DNA of 47,727 bases from Paracoccus marcusii (GCF_006151785.1 NZ_VDDD01000010.1:1-47727); one strand, 5' to 3'; shown: positions 35,268 through 46,243, counted from the first letter of the stretch. Translations and numbers: made by a program. The notes: generated by a model from the letters alone, not told the origin.

Positions 35268-36452
35268 TCAGCGATAGCCGACCACTTCCAGCTTGCCGTC
35301 GGTGAACTGGATCTCGCGGAAGGTGCCGGCGGATTCGCCCGGACCCACCAGCTCGACCGAGGTGCCGCCGACATAATCGACGTCGCCGCCGCCGTTGATG
35401 ATCTCCAGCGCCTTGGCCAATTCGCCGGGCAGAATCTCCTCGCCGGGGCCGTTGGCCACGTCCATGATGTGCTCCTTGTAGACCGCCGGGTCCGACGACT
35501 TGGCCTTGGCCATCGCCAGCAGCATCAGCGCCGCCGCGTCATAGGCCTCGGCCGAAAAGGCGCCCGAGCCGTCAAAGCCCGCGGTCTCGGCCATCGCCAG
35601 ATAGGCCTCGCGGCCTTCGCCCTCGGCTGCGGGGTTCTGACCGAAGCTGCCCTCGATCTCCGACCCGAAGTTGTCCTCCAGCGCCTGGCCGACCATGCCG
35701 TCCGGGAACACGAATGTCTCGAAGGCGCCGCTGTCCAGCGCACCGCGTACGATGCCCGAGCCGCCCTGGTCGACATAGCCCACCACGACCAGCGCATCGC
35801 CGCCCGCGGCCGACAGGGCCGCGATCTCGGCCGAATAGTCGGCCTTGCCGTCGTCATGCGCGCTGTTGACGGTCACGGTGCCGCCATTGGCGGTGAAGGC
35901 CGCGGCAAAGCTGTCCGCCAGGCCCTTGCCATAGTCGTTGTTCGTGTAGGTCACGGCGACGGTTTCGATGCCGCGGTCGGCGATGATCTGGGCCATCACC
36001 TCGCCCTGGCGGGCATCCGACGGGGCGGTGCGGAAGAACAGGCCGTCATCCTCGATGTCAGTCAGCGCGGGCGAGGTGGCCGACGGAGAGATCATCACGA
36101 TGCCGTTCGCCTTGGCGACGTTCTCCAGCGAGGCGATGGTCTCGCCCGAGCACATGCCGCCGATCAGACCCTTGATGCCTTCGGATGCGATCAGACGCTC
36201 CACCGTCGCGGTCGCCGCGGCGGCGTCGATGCAGGTGCTGTCGCCCGTGACCGCCACAACGGTCGACCCGTCCAGCAGGAGGCCGGAATCGCTGACCTCC
36301 TTCATGGCCATCTCGGCGCCCTGCTGCATTGCGGGTGCCATCGATTCCAGCGGACCGGTGAAGCCGAGCGAGATGCCCAGCTTGATTTCTTCGGCGCCCG
36401 CGGCACCGGCCATCAGCGCCCCGGCGGCGGTCGCGAGAAGAAGCTTTTTCAT
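35268..36452 (-). CDS. livK: ABC transporter substrate-binding protein (LivK-type)
   Basis: This is a periplasmic binding protein of 394 residues with a signal peptide (MKKLLLATAAGALMAGAAGA, cut before EEIKLG). The mature protein has the type I PBP fold: EIKLGISLGFTGPLESMAP (ligand loop), then the GLIGGMCSGETIASLENV segment, the ALTDIEDDGLFFRTAPSD stretch and VVVGYVDQGGSGI. The ligand is probably a branched-chain amino acid or an amide. The ribosome site is GGGAG. It is the first gene of the liv operon, with about 440 bases of upstream DNA for control. Confidence 0.92.
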   Translation of the reverse strand: MKKLLLATAAGALMAGAAGAEEIKLGISLGFTGPLESMAPAMQQGAEMAMKEVSDSGLLLDGSTVVAVTGDSTCIDAAAATATVERLIASEGIKGLIGGMCSGETIASLENVAKANGIVMISPSATSPALTDIEDDGLFFRTAPSDARQGEVMAQIIADRGIETVAVTYTNNDYGKGLADSFAAAFTANGGTVTVNSAHDDGKADYSAEIAALSAAGGDALVVVGYVDQGGSGIVRGALDSGAFETFVFPDGMVGQALEDNFGSEIEGSFGQNPAAEGEGREAYLAMAETAGFDGSGAFSAEAYDAAALMLLAMAKAKSSDPAVYKEHIMDVANGPGEEILPGELAKALEIINGGGDVDYVGGTSVELVGPGESAGTFREIQFTDGKLEVVGYR

Positions 36453-36896
36453 GTGGAAGTCTCCCAGTTGGAACATTGTCCTGCGCGTCAGGTTAGAAGC
36501 GCAACATTCAAAAAGAAAGTGCGTTGTCGCGCGTATTTGCATGGTTTTTGGACAGGTTGACGTGTGACGCAGGGGCAACTTTGGACCGCCTGATCGCCCC
36601 TCGCTTCAACACGGCTTTGGGGCGGTCGGCCGTCGTCGTGGTCATCCCGTTCCGAATGGTGCCAACGGCGTTTCACAGGGTGTAGGGACGTCGGACGTCA
36701 TCGCCGCTGTCGCAGAGCATCCGCCTAACTTGTGCAGCGGTTACGTCCCTGAAAATGCCATGTTCGAACCTGACATCCGCACTGGTCATCCTTTCAACAA
36801 TGCCCCCGATGGCGGACCAACGCGGAGCGGCAATGCACGGGTGGTCGGTCGCCACGGCGCTTGCGATGAAGCGCGGCGGCGACCGTCCGTCGCGGC
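36453..36896. other. Gene-free region between livK and proS
   Basis: These 444 bases hold the livK leader and promoter on the minus strand (no clear -35/-10 pair could be fixed) and the proS 3' region. Short open frames exist (for example 36673-36855 on the minus strand, 36730-36933 on the plus strand), but none has a ribosome site, a known motif or a protein-like pattern. The direct repeat GACGTCGGACGTC occurs near 36687. No tRNA fold was found by eye. Confidence 0.6.
36846..36885 (-). terminator. Hairpin downstream of proS
   Basis: CGGTCGCC (36846-36853) pairs with GGCGACCG (36878-36885) and an inner GCGCTT/AAGCGC adds 6 pairs with a GCGATG loop. It lies 11 bases after the proS stop. No T run follows, so termination would need Rho, or the stem may only protect the 3' end. 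Confidence 0.45.
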
Positions 36897-38258
36897 CTAC
36901 TTGTCCGCGACCGTCACGCCCAACACGGGCTGATAGATCTGCGCAATCCGGGCGATGGCCTCCTGCGGAGAGACTTCCTCGGTCTGGCCGGTGCGGCGGC
37001 TGGTCAGCTCGACCTTGTTGCTGGTCAGGCCGCGCGGACCGACCGTGATGCGCCAGGGAAGGCCGATCAGGTCCATCGAGGCGAACTTTGCCCCGGCGCG
37101 TTCGTCCCGGTCGTCGTACAGCGGGTCCAGGCCGCGGGCCTGCAGTTCGGCATAGATCGCGTCGCAGGCGGCGTCGGTGGAATTGTCGCCCTGCTTGAGG
37201 TTCACGATGCCGACGTGGAAGGGGGTCACGCCCTCGGGCCAGATGATGCCCTTGTCGTCGTGGTTCGCCTCGATGATCGCGCCCAGAAGGCGCGACACGC
37301 CGATGCCGTGGCTGCCCATGTGCACGGGAACCTGCGCACCGTCCGAGTTACGGACCATCGCGCCCATCGGTTCGGAATACTTCGTCCCAAAATAGAAGAT
37401 CTGCCCGACCTCGATGCCGCGCGCGGTGCGGCGGCGTTCCTCGGGGACCTGGGCATAGACGGCCTCGTCATGCGTCTCGTCGGTGCGGGCATAGCGGCTG
37501 GTGAACTCCTCCAGCACGGCCTGGCATTCCTCGACGCTGTCATAATCGATGTCCCGGTCGCCAAAGGTCAGGTCGGTGATCTGGCTGTCATAGAACACCT
37601 CGGATTCCCCGGTCTCGGCCAGGACCAGGAATTCGTGGGTGTAGTCGCCGCCGATCGGGCCGCCATCGGCGCGCATCGGGATGGCCTGCAGGCCCATCCG
37701 CTCATAGCTGCGCAGATAGCTGACCAGGTGGCGGTTGTAGGCGTGCAGCGCGTCTTCCTTGGTCAGGTCGAAATTGTAGCCGTCCTTCATCAGGAACTCG
37801 CGGCCACGCATCACGCCGAAGCGCGGACGGATCTCGTCGCGGAACTTCCACTGGATGTGGTACAGCGTCAGCGGCAGATCCTTGTAGCTGCCGACATGGC
37901 TGCGGAAGATGTCGGTGATCATCTCCTCGTTCGTGGGGCCGTACAGCAGGTCGCGCTTGTTGCGGTCCTTGATGCGCAGCATCTCCTCGCCATAGTCGTC
38001 ATAGCGGCCGCTTTCGCGCCACAGGTCGGCGGGCTGCAGCGTGGGCATCAGCATCGGGATGTGACCGGCGCGAGCCTGCTCCTCGTGCACGATCTGCTCG
38101 ATGCGCCGCAGTACCTTGAAGCCCAACGGCAGCCAGGAATAGATGCCCGCCGTCTGCTGCTTGATCATGCCCGCGCGCAGCATCAGCCGATGGCTGACGA
38201 TCTGCGCCTCTTTGGGGTCTTCCTTCAGCACGGGCAGGAAATAGCGCGACAGACGCAT
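36897..38258 (-). CDS. proS: Prolyl-tRNA synthetase, short alphaproteobacterial type
   Basis: This class II synthetase charges tRNA-Pro. It has 453 residues against about 570 in E. coli because the large editing insertion between motifs 2 and 3 is missing. Motif regions are seen in [20 protein letters not shown], in the [20 protein letters not shown] segment (motif 2) and in [13 protein letters not shown] (motif 3). The anticodon-binding domain follows (about 355-450). Without the insertion, Ala-tRNA-Pro must be cleared by a separate ProXp-type enzyme, which is not in this window. The gene diverges from the AI-2E transporter gene. Confidence 0.96.
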   Translation of the reverse strand: MRLSRYFLPVLKEDPKEAQIVSHRLMLRAGMIKQQTAGIYSWLPLGFKVLRRIEQIVHEEQARAGHIPMLMPTLQPADLWRESGRYDDYGEEMLRIKDRNKRDLLYGPTNEEMITDIFRSHVGSYKDLPLTLYHIQWKFRDEIRPRFGVMRGREFLMKDGYNFDLTKEDALHAYNRHLVSYLRSYERMGLQAIPMRADGGPIGGDYTHEFLVLAETGESEVFYDSQITDLTFGDRDIDYDSVEECQAVLEEFTSRYARTDETHDEAVYAQVPEERRRTARGIEVGQIFYFGTKYSEPMGAMVRNSDGAQVPVHMGSHGIGVSRLLGAIIEANHDDKGIIWPEGVTPFHVGIVNLKQGDNSTDAACDAIYAELQARGLDPLYDDRDERAGAKFASMDLIGLPWRITVGPRGLTSNKVELTSRRTGQTEEVSPQEAIARIAQIYQPVLGVTVADK

Positions 38259-38387
38259 GGCACGGGTCCTTCAAAGCGGTTCGGTCCGCAGCGTTACCGG
38301 ATCGGTCCGGCCTTGCCAAGCATCGCGCTTGCAACCAGACGCACGGGGCGGCACATTCGCCGCAGGTTTCTGGACAAGGGTCGAACC

Positions 38388-39599
38388 ATGCGCATCCCCG
38401 TACGCAAGCAGGTCATGTGGTGGGGCATCGCGGCGCTGACGTTGCTGGTGACGCTGTGGCTGCTGGGGCAGGCCGTCCTGCCGTTCATCCTGGGGGCGGG
38501 CATCGCCTATCTTCTGGACCCGCTTGCCGACCGTCTGGAGCGCGCGGGCCTGTCGCGCACCATGTCCGTGGTGGTGATCACCTTTGCGGTCGTGCTGGCC
38601 TTCGTCGCCATCGTTCTGCTGGTCATGCCGATCCTGGTGCGCCAGGCCACCGCCCTGATCGAGACCGCGCCGGAAATGATCAGCCAGGCGCGGGGTTTCC
38701 TGGACACGCGCTTTCCCAACCTGATCCCGCAGGGCGACGGGCTGCAGCAGACGCTGACCGACCTGCAGGCGACGATGGGCGATCAGGCCGCACGGCTGGC
38801 ATCGACCGTCCTGGGATCGGTCACCGGCGTCCTGGGGACCGTGGCGCTGCTGGTCATCGTGCCGGTGGTCGCGTTCTATCTGCTGCTGGACTGGGATCAC
38901 CTGGTCGCGGCCATCGACGACCTGCTGCCGCGCGAACATGCGGCGACCATCCGCCAGCTTGCCGCCGAGATCGACGACGCGCTGTCCGGGTTCCTGCGCG
39001 GGCAGGGGGTCGTGATCGCCATCCTGGGGACGTGGTACGCGCTGGCGCTGATGCTGGTGGGCCTGCCCTTCGGCTTCTTCATCGGGATCATGGCGGCGGT
39101 CCTGTCCTTCATCCCGTATGTCGGGGTGCTGATCGGGGGCGCGACGGCCATCGGCGTGGCGTTGTTCAGCTTCTGGGGCGATCCGCTGTGGATCGGTGCG
39201 GTCGTCGCGATCTTTGCCCTGGGCCAGATCGTCGAGGGCAACTATCTGCAACCCAAGATCGTCGGCGGCCATGTCGGCCTGCATCCGGTCTGGCTGCTTC
39301 TGGCGCTGTCGGTCTTCGGCGCGCTGTTCGGCTTTGTCGGTCTGGTCATGGCGGTGCCGATGGCGGCGGCGCTGGGGGTGCTGGCGCGGTTCCTGATCGC
39401 GCGCTATCGCGAAAGCTCGCTGTTCACCGGGCAGGCATTGCCGGCGGAACCATCGCAGCCGATCCTGGTCGAGATGGTGCCCGCAGGCACCGTGGCCGCA
39501 CGGATGCGCACCGCGCGGATGGATGCCGACCGCGCTCGCAGCCAGCAGCAGATCGAGGCCATGCAGGAAAACCTGGCGCGCCGCGACCTGCAAGGCTGA
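38388..39599 (+). CDS. AI-2E/PerM family membrane transporter
   Basis: This 403-residue inner-membrane protein of the AI-2E/PerM family has seven to eight helices: paired N-terminal helices (VMWWGIAALTLLVTLWLLGQ, ILGAGIAYLLDPLADRL), a cytoplasmic/periplasmic middle domain (150-200) and C-terminal helices with the ILGTWYALALMLVGLPFGFF and LVGLVMAVPM type segments. Family members export AI-2-like signals or ions, or have unknown substrates. It lies 4 bases before hdaA, so the two are coupled. A C-terminal cytoplasmic tail rich in Arg/Gln follows the last helix. Confidence 0.9.
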   Translation: MRIPVRKQVMWWGIAALTLLVTLWLLGQAVLPFILGAGIAYLLDPLADRLERAGLSRTMSVVVITFAVVLAFVAIVLLVMPILVRQATALIETAPEMISQARGFLDTRFPNLIPQGDGLQQTLTDLQATMGDQAARLASTVLGSVTGVLGTVALLVIVPVVAFYLLLDWDHLVAAIDDLLPREHAATIRQLAAEIDDALSGFLRGQGVVIAILGTWYALALMLVGLPFGFFIGIMAAVLSFIPYVGVLIGGATAIGVALFSFWGDPLWIGAVVAIFALGQIVEGNYLQPKIVGGHVGLHPVWLLLALSVFGALFGFVGLVMAVPMAAALGVLARFLIARYRESSLFTGQALPAEPSQPILVEMVPAGTVAARMRTARMDADRARSQQQIEAMQENLARRDLQG

Positions 39600-39603
39600 C
39601 GGG

Positions 39604-40308
39604 TTGAGCCTGTTTCCGCCCTCGCGCCAGCTGACGCTGGACCTGACCACGCCACCCGCCCATGCGCGGGCGGATTTCCTGCCCGCGCCTGCCAACCATG
39701 CCGCGCTCAAGGCGCTGGACCGCCCCCAGGACTGGCCGGCGGGCCGGATGCTGCTGATCGGGCCCGAGGGGTCGGGCAAGACCCATCTGGCGGCCTTCTG
39801 GGCGGCCGAGAACGGCGCGCGCCGCATCAGCGCCTCGGCCCTGCGCCCCGATGCCGCCGATCTGCTGGCCGCCGACGGCGGCGCCGTGGTGGTCGAGGAT
39901 GCCGACCACGCGGGCTTTGCCGCGGGGGCTGAACAGGCGCTGTTCCATCTGTGGAACCTGTGCGGACCCCGCGACTGCCTGCTGCTGCTGACCGCACGGA
40001 CGCCGCCGCGGGACTGGGGACTGGTGCTGCCCGATCTGCGGTCGCGCATGGACGCGATGCCGCAGGTGCGGCTTGGGTCGCCGGACGAGGCGCTGATGGC
40101 CGCGGTACTGGTCAAGCTGTTCGCGGATCGCCAGCTGGCCGTGCCTGCGGGGCTGATCGACTGGCTGGTGCTGCACATGGATCGCGACCTGGGCCTGGCG
40201 CGTCGGCTGGTCGCGGCGATGGACCATGCCGCCATGGCGCAGAAGGGCCCGGTGACCCGCCGGATCGCGGCCGACCTGCTGGACAAGCTGTCCGAGGGTG
40301 ACGCATGA
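39604..40308 (+). CDS. hdaA: DnaA-inactivating ATPase HdaA
   Basis: HdaA, with the sliding clamp, stimulates ATP hydrolysis by DnaA and so prevents re-initiation. The start is a TTG at 39604, 4 bases after the transporter stop; no ATG or GTG lies suitably near. This start gives SLFPPSRQLTLDL at the N-terminus, where QLTLDL matches the beta-clamp-binding motif of Hda proteins and must be included. The AAA+ Walker A is GPEGSGKTH (about 53-61). The 234-residue length is normal. The sensor and Arg-finger region is in DLRSRMDAMPQ. In Caulobacter, hdaA lies by ppk1, as here. Confidence 0.85.
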   Translation: MSLFPPSRQLTLDLTTPPAHARADFLPAPANHAALKALDRPQDWPAGRMLLIGPEGSGKTHLAAFWAAENGARRISASALRPDAADLLAADGGAVVVEDADHAGFAAGAEQALFHLWNLCGPRDCLLLLTARTPPRDWGLVLPDLRSRMDAMPQVRLGSPDEALMAAVLVKLFADRQLAVPAGLIDWLVLHMDRDLGLARRLVAAMDHAAMAQKGPVTRRIAADLLDKLSEGDA

Positions 40309-40336
40309 TCGCGTCCACGCCAGCCGCCGGACGATC

Positions 40337-42502
40337 ATGACCCAAGCCGATTTTCTTCGCACGCCGTTCCCCGAACCCAAGACCCTGCAAGAGGGCGTTC
40401 CCGAAGGCGCCGCGCGGTTCTTCAATCGCGAGCTGTCCTGGCTGTCGTTCAACTGGCGCGTGCTGGACGAGGCGCGCAATCCGCGCGTGCCGCTGCTGGA
40501 GCGCCTGCGCTTCGTGTCGATCAGCGCCACGAACCTGGACGAGTTCTACACCGTCCGCGTGGCCGGCCTGCGCGAACTGGTACGCGAGGGCAGCACCACG
40601 CCCTCGGATGACGGCCTGACACCGGCGGAACAGCTGGCCCTGATCAACGCCGACGCGCGCCGCCTGATGGGTGCGCAGCAGGGCGTCTGGAACACGCTGC
40701 GCAAGGAGATGGAGCAGGCGGGCATCGTCATCCTGTCCCGCCAGCGCCTGACCCGCGCCGAGGAAGAGTTCCTGAACGGCCATTTCCAGAACCTGGTCTT
40801 TCCGGTCCTGTCGCCCTTGGCCATCGACCCCGCCCACCCGTTCCCGTTCATCCCGAACGCGGGCTTTTCGCTGGCGCTGGAGCTGGCGCGAGAGACCGAT
40901 GGCCGCAAGATGCAGGCCCTGCTGCCGATCCCCGCGCAGCTGCCGCGGTTCGTGCCCCTGCCGGGCGGGCAGCGTTTCCTGCGGCTGGAGGATCTGCTGC
41001 TGATGCATCTGTCCAGCCTGTTTCCCGGCTATCGCGATACGGGCCATTGCAGCTTCCGCGTGCTACGCGACAGCGACCTGGAGGTCGAGGAGGAGGCCGA
41101 GGACCTGGTCCGCGAGTTCGAAACCGCGCTGAAGCGGCGCCGTCGCGGCAGCGTCATCCGTCTGAAGATCACCGCCGGCGCCCCCGACCGCCTGCGCCGC
41201 CTGATCATGGAGGAGCTGGAGGTCAGCCCCGACGAGGTGATCGAGGTCGAGGGCCTGCTGGGCATGGCCGATCTGCGCGAACTGGTGCTGGACAGCCGCC
41301 GCGACCTGATGTGGCCCGCCTTCACCCCCCGTGTCCCCGAGCGGATCCAGGACCATGACGGCGACATGTTCGCGGCGATCCGCCAGAAGGACATGCTGCT
41401 GCATCATCCCTACGAGACCTTCGACATGGTCGTGCGCTATCTGGCACAGGCGGCGCGCGACCCGGACGTGCTGGCGATCAAGCAGACGCTGTACCGCACC
41501 AGCCGCGACAGCCCCATCGTCGATGCGCTGTGCGAGGCGGCCGAGGCCGGCAAGTCGGTGACCGCGCTGGTCGAACTCAAGGCCCGCTTCGATGAGGCCG
41601 CCAACATCCGCCAGTCGCGCCGGCTGGAACGGTCGGGCGCGCATGTCGTCTATGGCTTCGTGAACTACAAGACCCACGCCAAGATCAGCACCATCGTACG
41701 GCGTGAGGGCGAGGGCCTGGTGACCTATACCCACTACGGGACCGGCAACTATCACCCGATCACGGCGCGCATCTATACCGACCTGTCGCTGTTCACCTGC
41801 AACCCGGCCCTGGGCCGGGACGCGACCAAGGTCTTCAACTATCTGTCCGGCTATGTGCAGCCCGCAGGGCTGGAGAACCTGTCGATCTCTCCGATCGACC
41901 TGAAATCGCGGCTGATCGACCTGATCGGCCGCGAGGCCGAATATGCACGCCAGGGCCGCCCCGGCGCGATCTGGGCCAAGATGAACTCGCTGATCGAGAA
42001 GGACGTGATCGAGGCGCTGTATGCCGCCAGCGCCGCAGGCGTCCGCATCAGCCTGATCGTTCGCGGCATCTGCGGAATCAGGCCCGGGATCAAGGGGTTG
42101 TCAGAGAATATTCGTGTGAAGTCGATCGTCGGGCGTTATCTGGAACACAGCCGGATCGTGTGTTTCGGGTCCGGCCATGGCATGCCGTCGCCCAAGGCGC
42201 GGGTCTTCATCAGTTCGGCCGACTGGATGGACCGCAACCTGAACCGTCGGGTCGAGACGCTGGTCGAATGCGTGAACGACACGGTAAAGGCTCAGATCGT
42301 CAACCAGGTCATGGCAGCCAACATGGCCGACGAGGCGCAAAGCTGGTTGTTGCAGCCGGATGGCCGTTTCCTGCGTTACCTGCCCGAGGGGCGTGACGAT
42401 CTGTTCAACTGTCATCGCTTCTTCATGGAAAACCCGTCCCTGTCGGGACGGGGAACGGCGGGCGCGCGTGACGTGCCGGCCCTGACCCATTCGGCGGATT
42501 GA
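40337..42502 (+). CDS. ppk: Polyphosphate kinase 1
   Basis: PPK1 polymerises the terminal phosphate of ATP into polyphosphate. The 721-residue protein has the four PPK domains: N-terminal FFNRELSWLSFNWRVL, head domain, and the two PLD-like catalytic domains. The autophosphorylated His is H447 (NYKTHAKI) and the second catalytic His is H604 (EHSRIVCFGSG). The ATG at 40337 is preferred over a GTG at 40298, which overlaps hdaA and has its purine stretch too close. It lies 28 bases after hdaA and 54 before ppx. Confidence 0.96.
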   Translation: MTQADFLRTPFPEPKTLQEGVPEGAARFFNRELSWLSFNWRVLDEARNPRVPLLERLRFVSISATNLDEFYTVRVAGLRELVREGSTTPSDDGLTPAEQLALINADARRLMGAQQGVWNTLRKEMEQAGIVILSRQRLTRAEEEFLNGHFQNLVFPVLSPLAIDPAHPFPFIPNAGFSLALELARETDGRKMQALLPIPAQLPRFVPLPGGQRFLRLEDLLLMHLSSLFPGYRDTGHCSFRVLRDSDLEVEEEAEDLVREFETALKRRRRGSVIRLKITAGAPDRLRRLIMEELEVSPDEVIEVEGLLGMADLRELVLDSRRDLMWPAFTPRVPERIQDHDGDMFAAIRQKDMLLHHPYETFDMVVRYLAQAARDPDVLAIKQTLYRTSRDSPIVDALCEAAEAGKSVTALVELKARFDEAANIRQSRRLERSGAHVVYGFVNYKTHAKISTIVRREGEGLVTYTHYGTGNYHPITARIYTDLSLFTCNPALGRDATKVFNYLSGYVQPAGLENLSISPIDLKSRLIDLIGREAEYARQGRPGAIWAKMNSLIEKDVIEALYAASAAGVRISLIVRGICGIRPGIKGLSENIRVKSIVGRYLEHSRIVCFGSGHGMPSPKARVFISSADWMDRNLNRRVETLVECVNDTVKAQIVNQVMAANMADEAQSWLLQPDGRFLRYLPEGRDDLFNCHRFFMENPSLSGRGTAGARDVPALTHSAD

Positions 42503-42556
42503 CGGTTTGGCCCCGCCGGGCCACTTAACGGGCGACCAAGGACAAGGGGCTGCAAG

Positions 42557-44080
42557 ATGAACGGCGTACGCACGACAAGCGGCCAGACGATCGAGCCATT
42601 CGGCGGCAAGTTCCGCAAGCTGCCCAAGCGGGCCCTCAAGCGGATCGGCGTGGTGGATGTCGGATCGAACTCGATCCGGCTGGTGGTGTTCGACGGGGCG
42701 GCTCGTTCGCCCGCCTATTTCTACAACGAAAAGGTCATGGCGGGTCTGGGCCAGGACATGGCCCGCACCGGTCGCCTGAACCCCGAGGGGATCAAGCGCG
42801 GCTTTTCCGCATTGGCCCGCTTTGCGGCGCTGGCCCGCAGCATGGACATCGCGCCGCTGACCTGCGTCGCGACCGCCGCCGTGCGCGAGGCCGAGGACGG
42901 CCCCGCCTTCCAGCGCCGCGTCGAGAAGGAGACCGGCCTGAAGCTGCACGTGATCGACGGAGAGGAGGAGGCCCGGCTGTCTGCGCAGGGCGTCCTGCTG
43001 GGCTGGCCTGACGCCAAGGGGCTGGTTTGCGACATCGGCGGCAACTCTATGGAGCTGGCGGAGGTCGCAGACGGCAAGGTCGGGCGGCGCGTGACGTCGC
43101 AGCTTGGCCCGTTCCGCCTGCAGCAGGTCGCCCCCGATCAGCTGCGCGCGCATATCACCACGATCCTGCAGGGGCTGGCCGAGAAGCTGGGCACCGATCA
43201 CGACCGGATCTATCTTGTCGGCGGGTCGTGGCGCGCCATCGCGCGGCTGGACATGGAGCGCGTGGGCTATCCCATGACCGTCCTGCACGAATACCGCATG
43301 ACCCCCGACGCGGTCGCCGACACCGTCGCCTGGATCGGCAAGCACGACCTGGGCACGTTGCGCGCCAAGGTCGGCATCTCCGCCTCGCGGATCGAACTGG
43401 TGCCGCTGGCCTCGCAGGTCCTGTCGCAGATGATCGAGGTGTTCGGTCCCAAGGAGCTGGCGGTGTCCAGCTATGGCATCCGCGAAGGGCTGCTCTATGA
43501 GCACATGTCGACGACGCTTCGCAAGCGCGATCCCCTGATCGAGGCGGCGCGCTTCACCGAAAAGCAGATGGCCCGCCTGCCGGGTTTCGGCAAGAAGCTT
43601 TACCAGTTCCTGCTGCCGCTGTTCCCGAACCTGACGCCCGAACGTGACCGCCTGATGCGGGCGGCCTGCCTGCTGCACGACACCGCATGGCGCGCCCACC
43701 CCGATTACCGGGCCGAGGCCTGCTTCGACAACGTCACGCGCGCGAACATGGCGGCGCTGAGCCACCCCGAGCGGATCTTCCTGGGGCTGGCGCTGCTGCA
43801 CCGCTACAAGAACAACCGTGCGGAATCGCAGATGGCACCGCTGTTCGCGCTGCTGGATGACGACGAGATCCGCGCGGCCGAGATCCTGGGCAAGGCGATG
43901 CGCTTTGGCGCGATGTTCGCGATCGACGATCCGTCCGATGCGGCCAGCCTGCGCCTGACCCCGGCCGGCACGCTGGAGCTGCGCCTGACATCCACTGGCC
44001 GTCACCTGATGGGCGAGGTCGCGCAGTCGCGCTTTCTGTCGCTGTGTAAGTCGATCGGCGTCGTCGGCATCGTCAAGTAG
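42557..44080 (+). CDS. ppx: Exopolyphosphatase Ppx/GppA
   Basis: This is an ASKHA-fold phosphatase that removes phosphate from polyphosphate ends, and in some branches pppGpp. The 507-residue protein has phosphate-1 motif VVDVGSNSIRLVV (about 33-45), the CDIGGNSMEL motif (phosphate 2) and a C-terminal helical HD-like region (LMRAACLLHDTAWRAHP). A basic 30-residue N-terminal lead precedes the first strand. It has an AAGGGG ribosome site. Together with ppk it makes the synthesis/degradation pair, probably on one message ending at 44133. Confidence 0.94.
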   Translation: MNGVRTTSGQTIEPFGGKFRKLPKRALKRIGVVDVGSNSIRLVVFDGAARSPAYFYNEKVMAGLGQDMARTGRLNPEGIKRGFSALARFAALARSMDIAPLTCVATAAVREAEDGPAFQRRVEKETGLKLHVIDGEEEARLSAQGVLLGWPDAKGLVCDIGGNSMELAEVADGKVGRRVTSQLGPFRLQQVAPDQLRAHITTILQGLAEKLGTDHDRIYLVGGSWRAIARLDMERVGYPMTVLHEYRMTPDAVADTVAWIGKHDLGTLRAKVGISASRIELVPLASQVLSQMIEVFGPKELAVSSYGIREGLLYEHMSTTLRKRDPLIEAARFTEKQMARLPGFGKKLYQFLLPLFPNLTPERDRLMRAACLLHDTAWRAHPDYRAEACFDNVTRANMAALSHPERIFLGLALLHRYKNNRAESQMAPLFALLDDDEIRAAEILGKAMRFGAMFAIDDPSDAASLRLTPAGTLELRLTSTGRHLMGEVAQSRFLSLCKSIGVVGIVK

Positions 44081-44106
44081 ATGGGCCATCGGCCCTGTCG
44101 GATGCG

Positions 44107-44133
44107 AAAAGGGCGCCCCGCGGGGCGCCCTTT
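44107..44133. terminator. Bidirectional terminator between ppx and groEL
   Basis: The 20-base palindrome GGGCGCCCCGCGGGGCGCCC (44111-44130) is flanked by AAAA on the left and TTT on the right, so each convergent transcript ends in a strong GC stem with a short U run. Confidence 0.9.
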
Positions 44134-44161
44134 CCTGTTCTGCCAAGGGGCAGGGGGATGA

Positions 44162-45853
<1,692 letters not shown>

Positions 45854-46141
45854 TCAGCTCAGCACGCCCAGGATGTCGCTTTCCTTCATGATCAGCAGCT
45901 CTTCGCCGTCGACCGTGACTTCGGTGCCTGACCATTTGCCGAACAGGACGCGGTCGCCAGCCGAAACCGACGGTGCGATCAGTTCGCCCGAATCCTTGCG
46001 CGCGCCTTCGCCCACGGAAATGATCTCGCCCTCGGCGGGCTTTTCCTTGGCGTTGTCGGGGATGATCAGGCCGCCCTTGGTCTTCTCTTCCGATTGGACG
46101 CGACGGACCAGCACGCGGTCATGCAGCGGTTTAAATGCCAT
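45854..46141 (-). CDS. groS: Co-chaperonin GroES
   Basis: GroES is the 7-mer lid of GroEL. The 95-residue protein has [20 protein letters not shown] with the mobile loop ([19 protein letters not shown]) and the end [19 protein letters not shown]. The gene is first in the operon. Its start at 46141 lies 39 bases from the CIRCE operator. Confidence 0.98.
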   Translation of the reverse strand: MAFKPLHDRVLVRRVQSEEKTKGGLIIPDNAKEKPAEGEIISVGEGARKDSGELIAPSVSAGDRVLFGKWSGTEVTVDGEELLIMKESDILGVLS

Positions 46142-46180
46142 TGTCGAACACTCCTTGATTCAGGTTGCAGTGTTGCTTTG

Positions 46181-46207
46181 TTGGCACTCACCGGGTGCGA
46201 GTGCCAA
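46181..46207 (-). promoter_or_regulatory. CIRCE operator (HrcA binding site)
   Basis: TTGGCACTC-N9-GAGTGCCAA is a perfect 9-base inverted repeat and differs from the standard CIRCE (TTAGCACTC-N9-GAGTGCTAA) by one symmetric base pair. It begins 7 bases after the promoter -10 on the groES side, so HrcA would block initiation. Confidence 0.95.
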
Positions 46208-46214
46208 TGACGGC

Positions 46215-46243
46215 TAGATAGGCAAATCGCCCAAGCCTGTCAA
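46215..46243 (-). promoter_or_regulatory. groES-groEL promoter
   Basis: On the minus strand TTGACA (46243-46238) and TATCTA (46220-46215) are separated by exactly 17 bases. The -35 is perfect and the -10 has 5 of 6 conserved positions. Transcription would start at about 46208, at the edge of CIRCE. Confidence 0.88.

Noticed and set aside
36765..36776. GTTCGAAC-like tRNA T-loop in the livK-proS gap
   Set aside because: No matching acceptor, D or anticodon stems could be folded around it.
36673..36855. Possible 60-codon gene in the livK-proS gap
   Set aside because: No ribosome site or known motif, and it overlaps the proS downstream hairpin.
38271..40286. Long antisense frame across the AI-2E and hdaA genes
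   Set aside because: It spans two real genes and their junction; the translation is compositionally biased with no domain.
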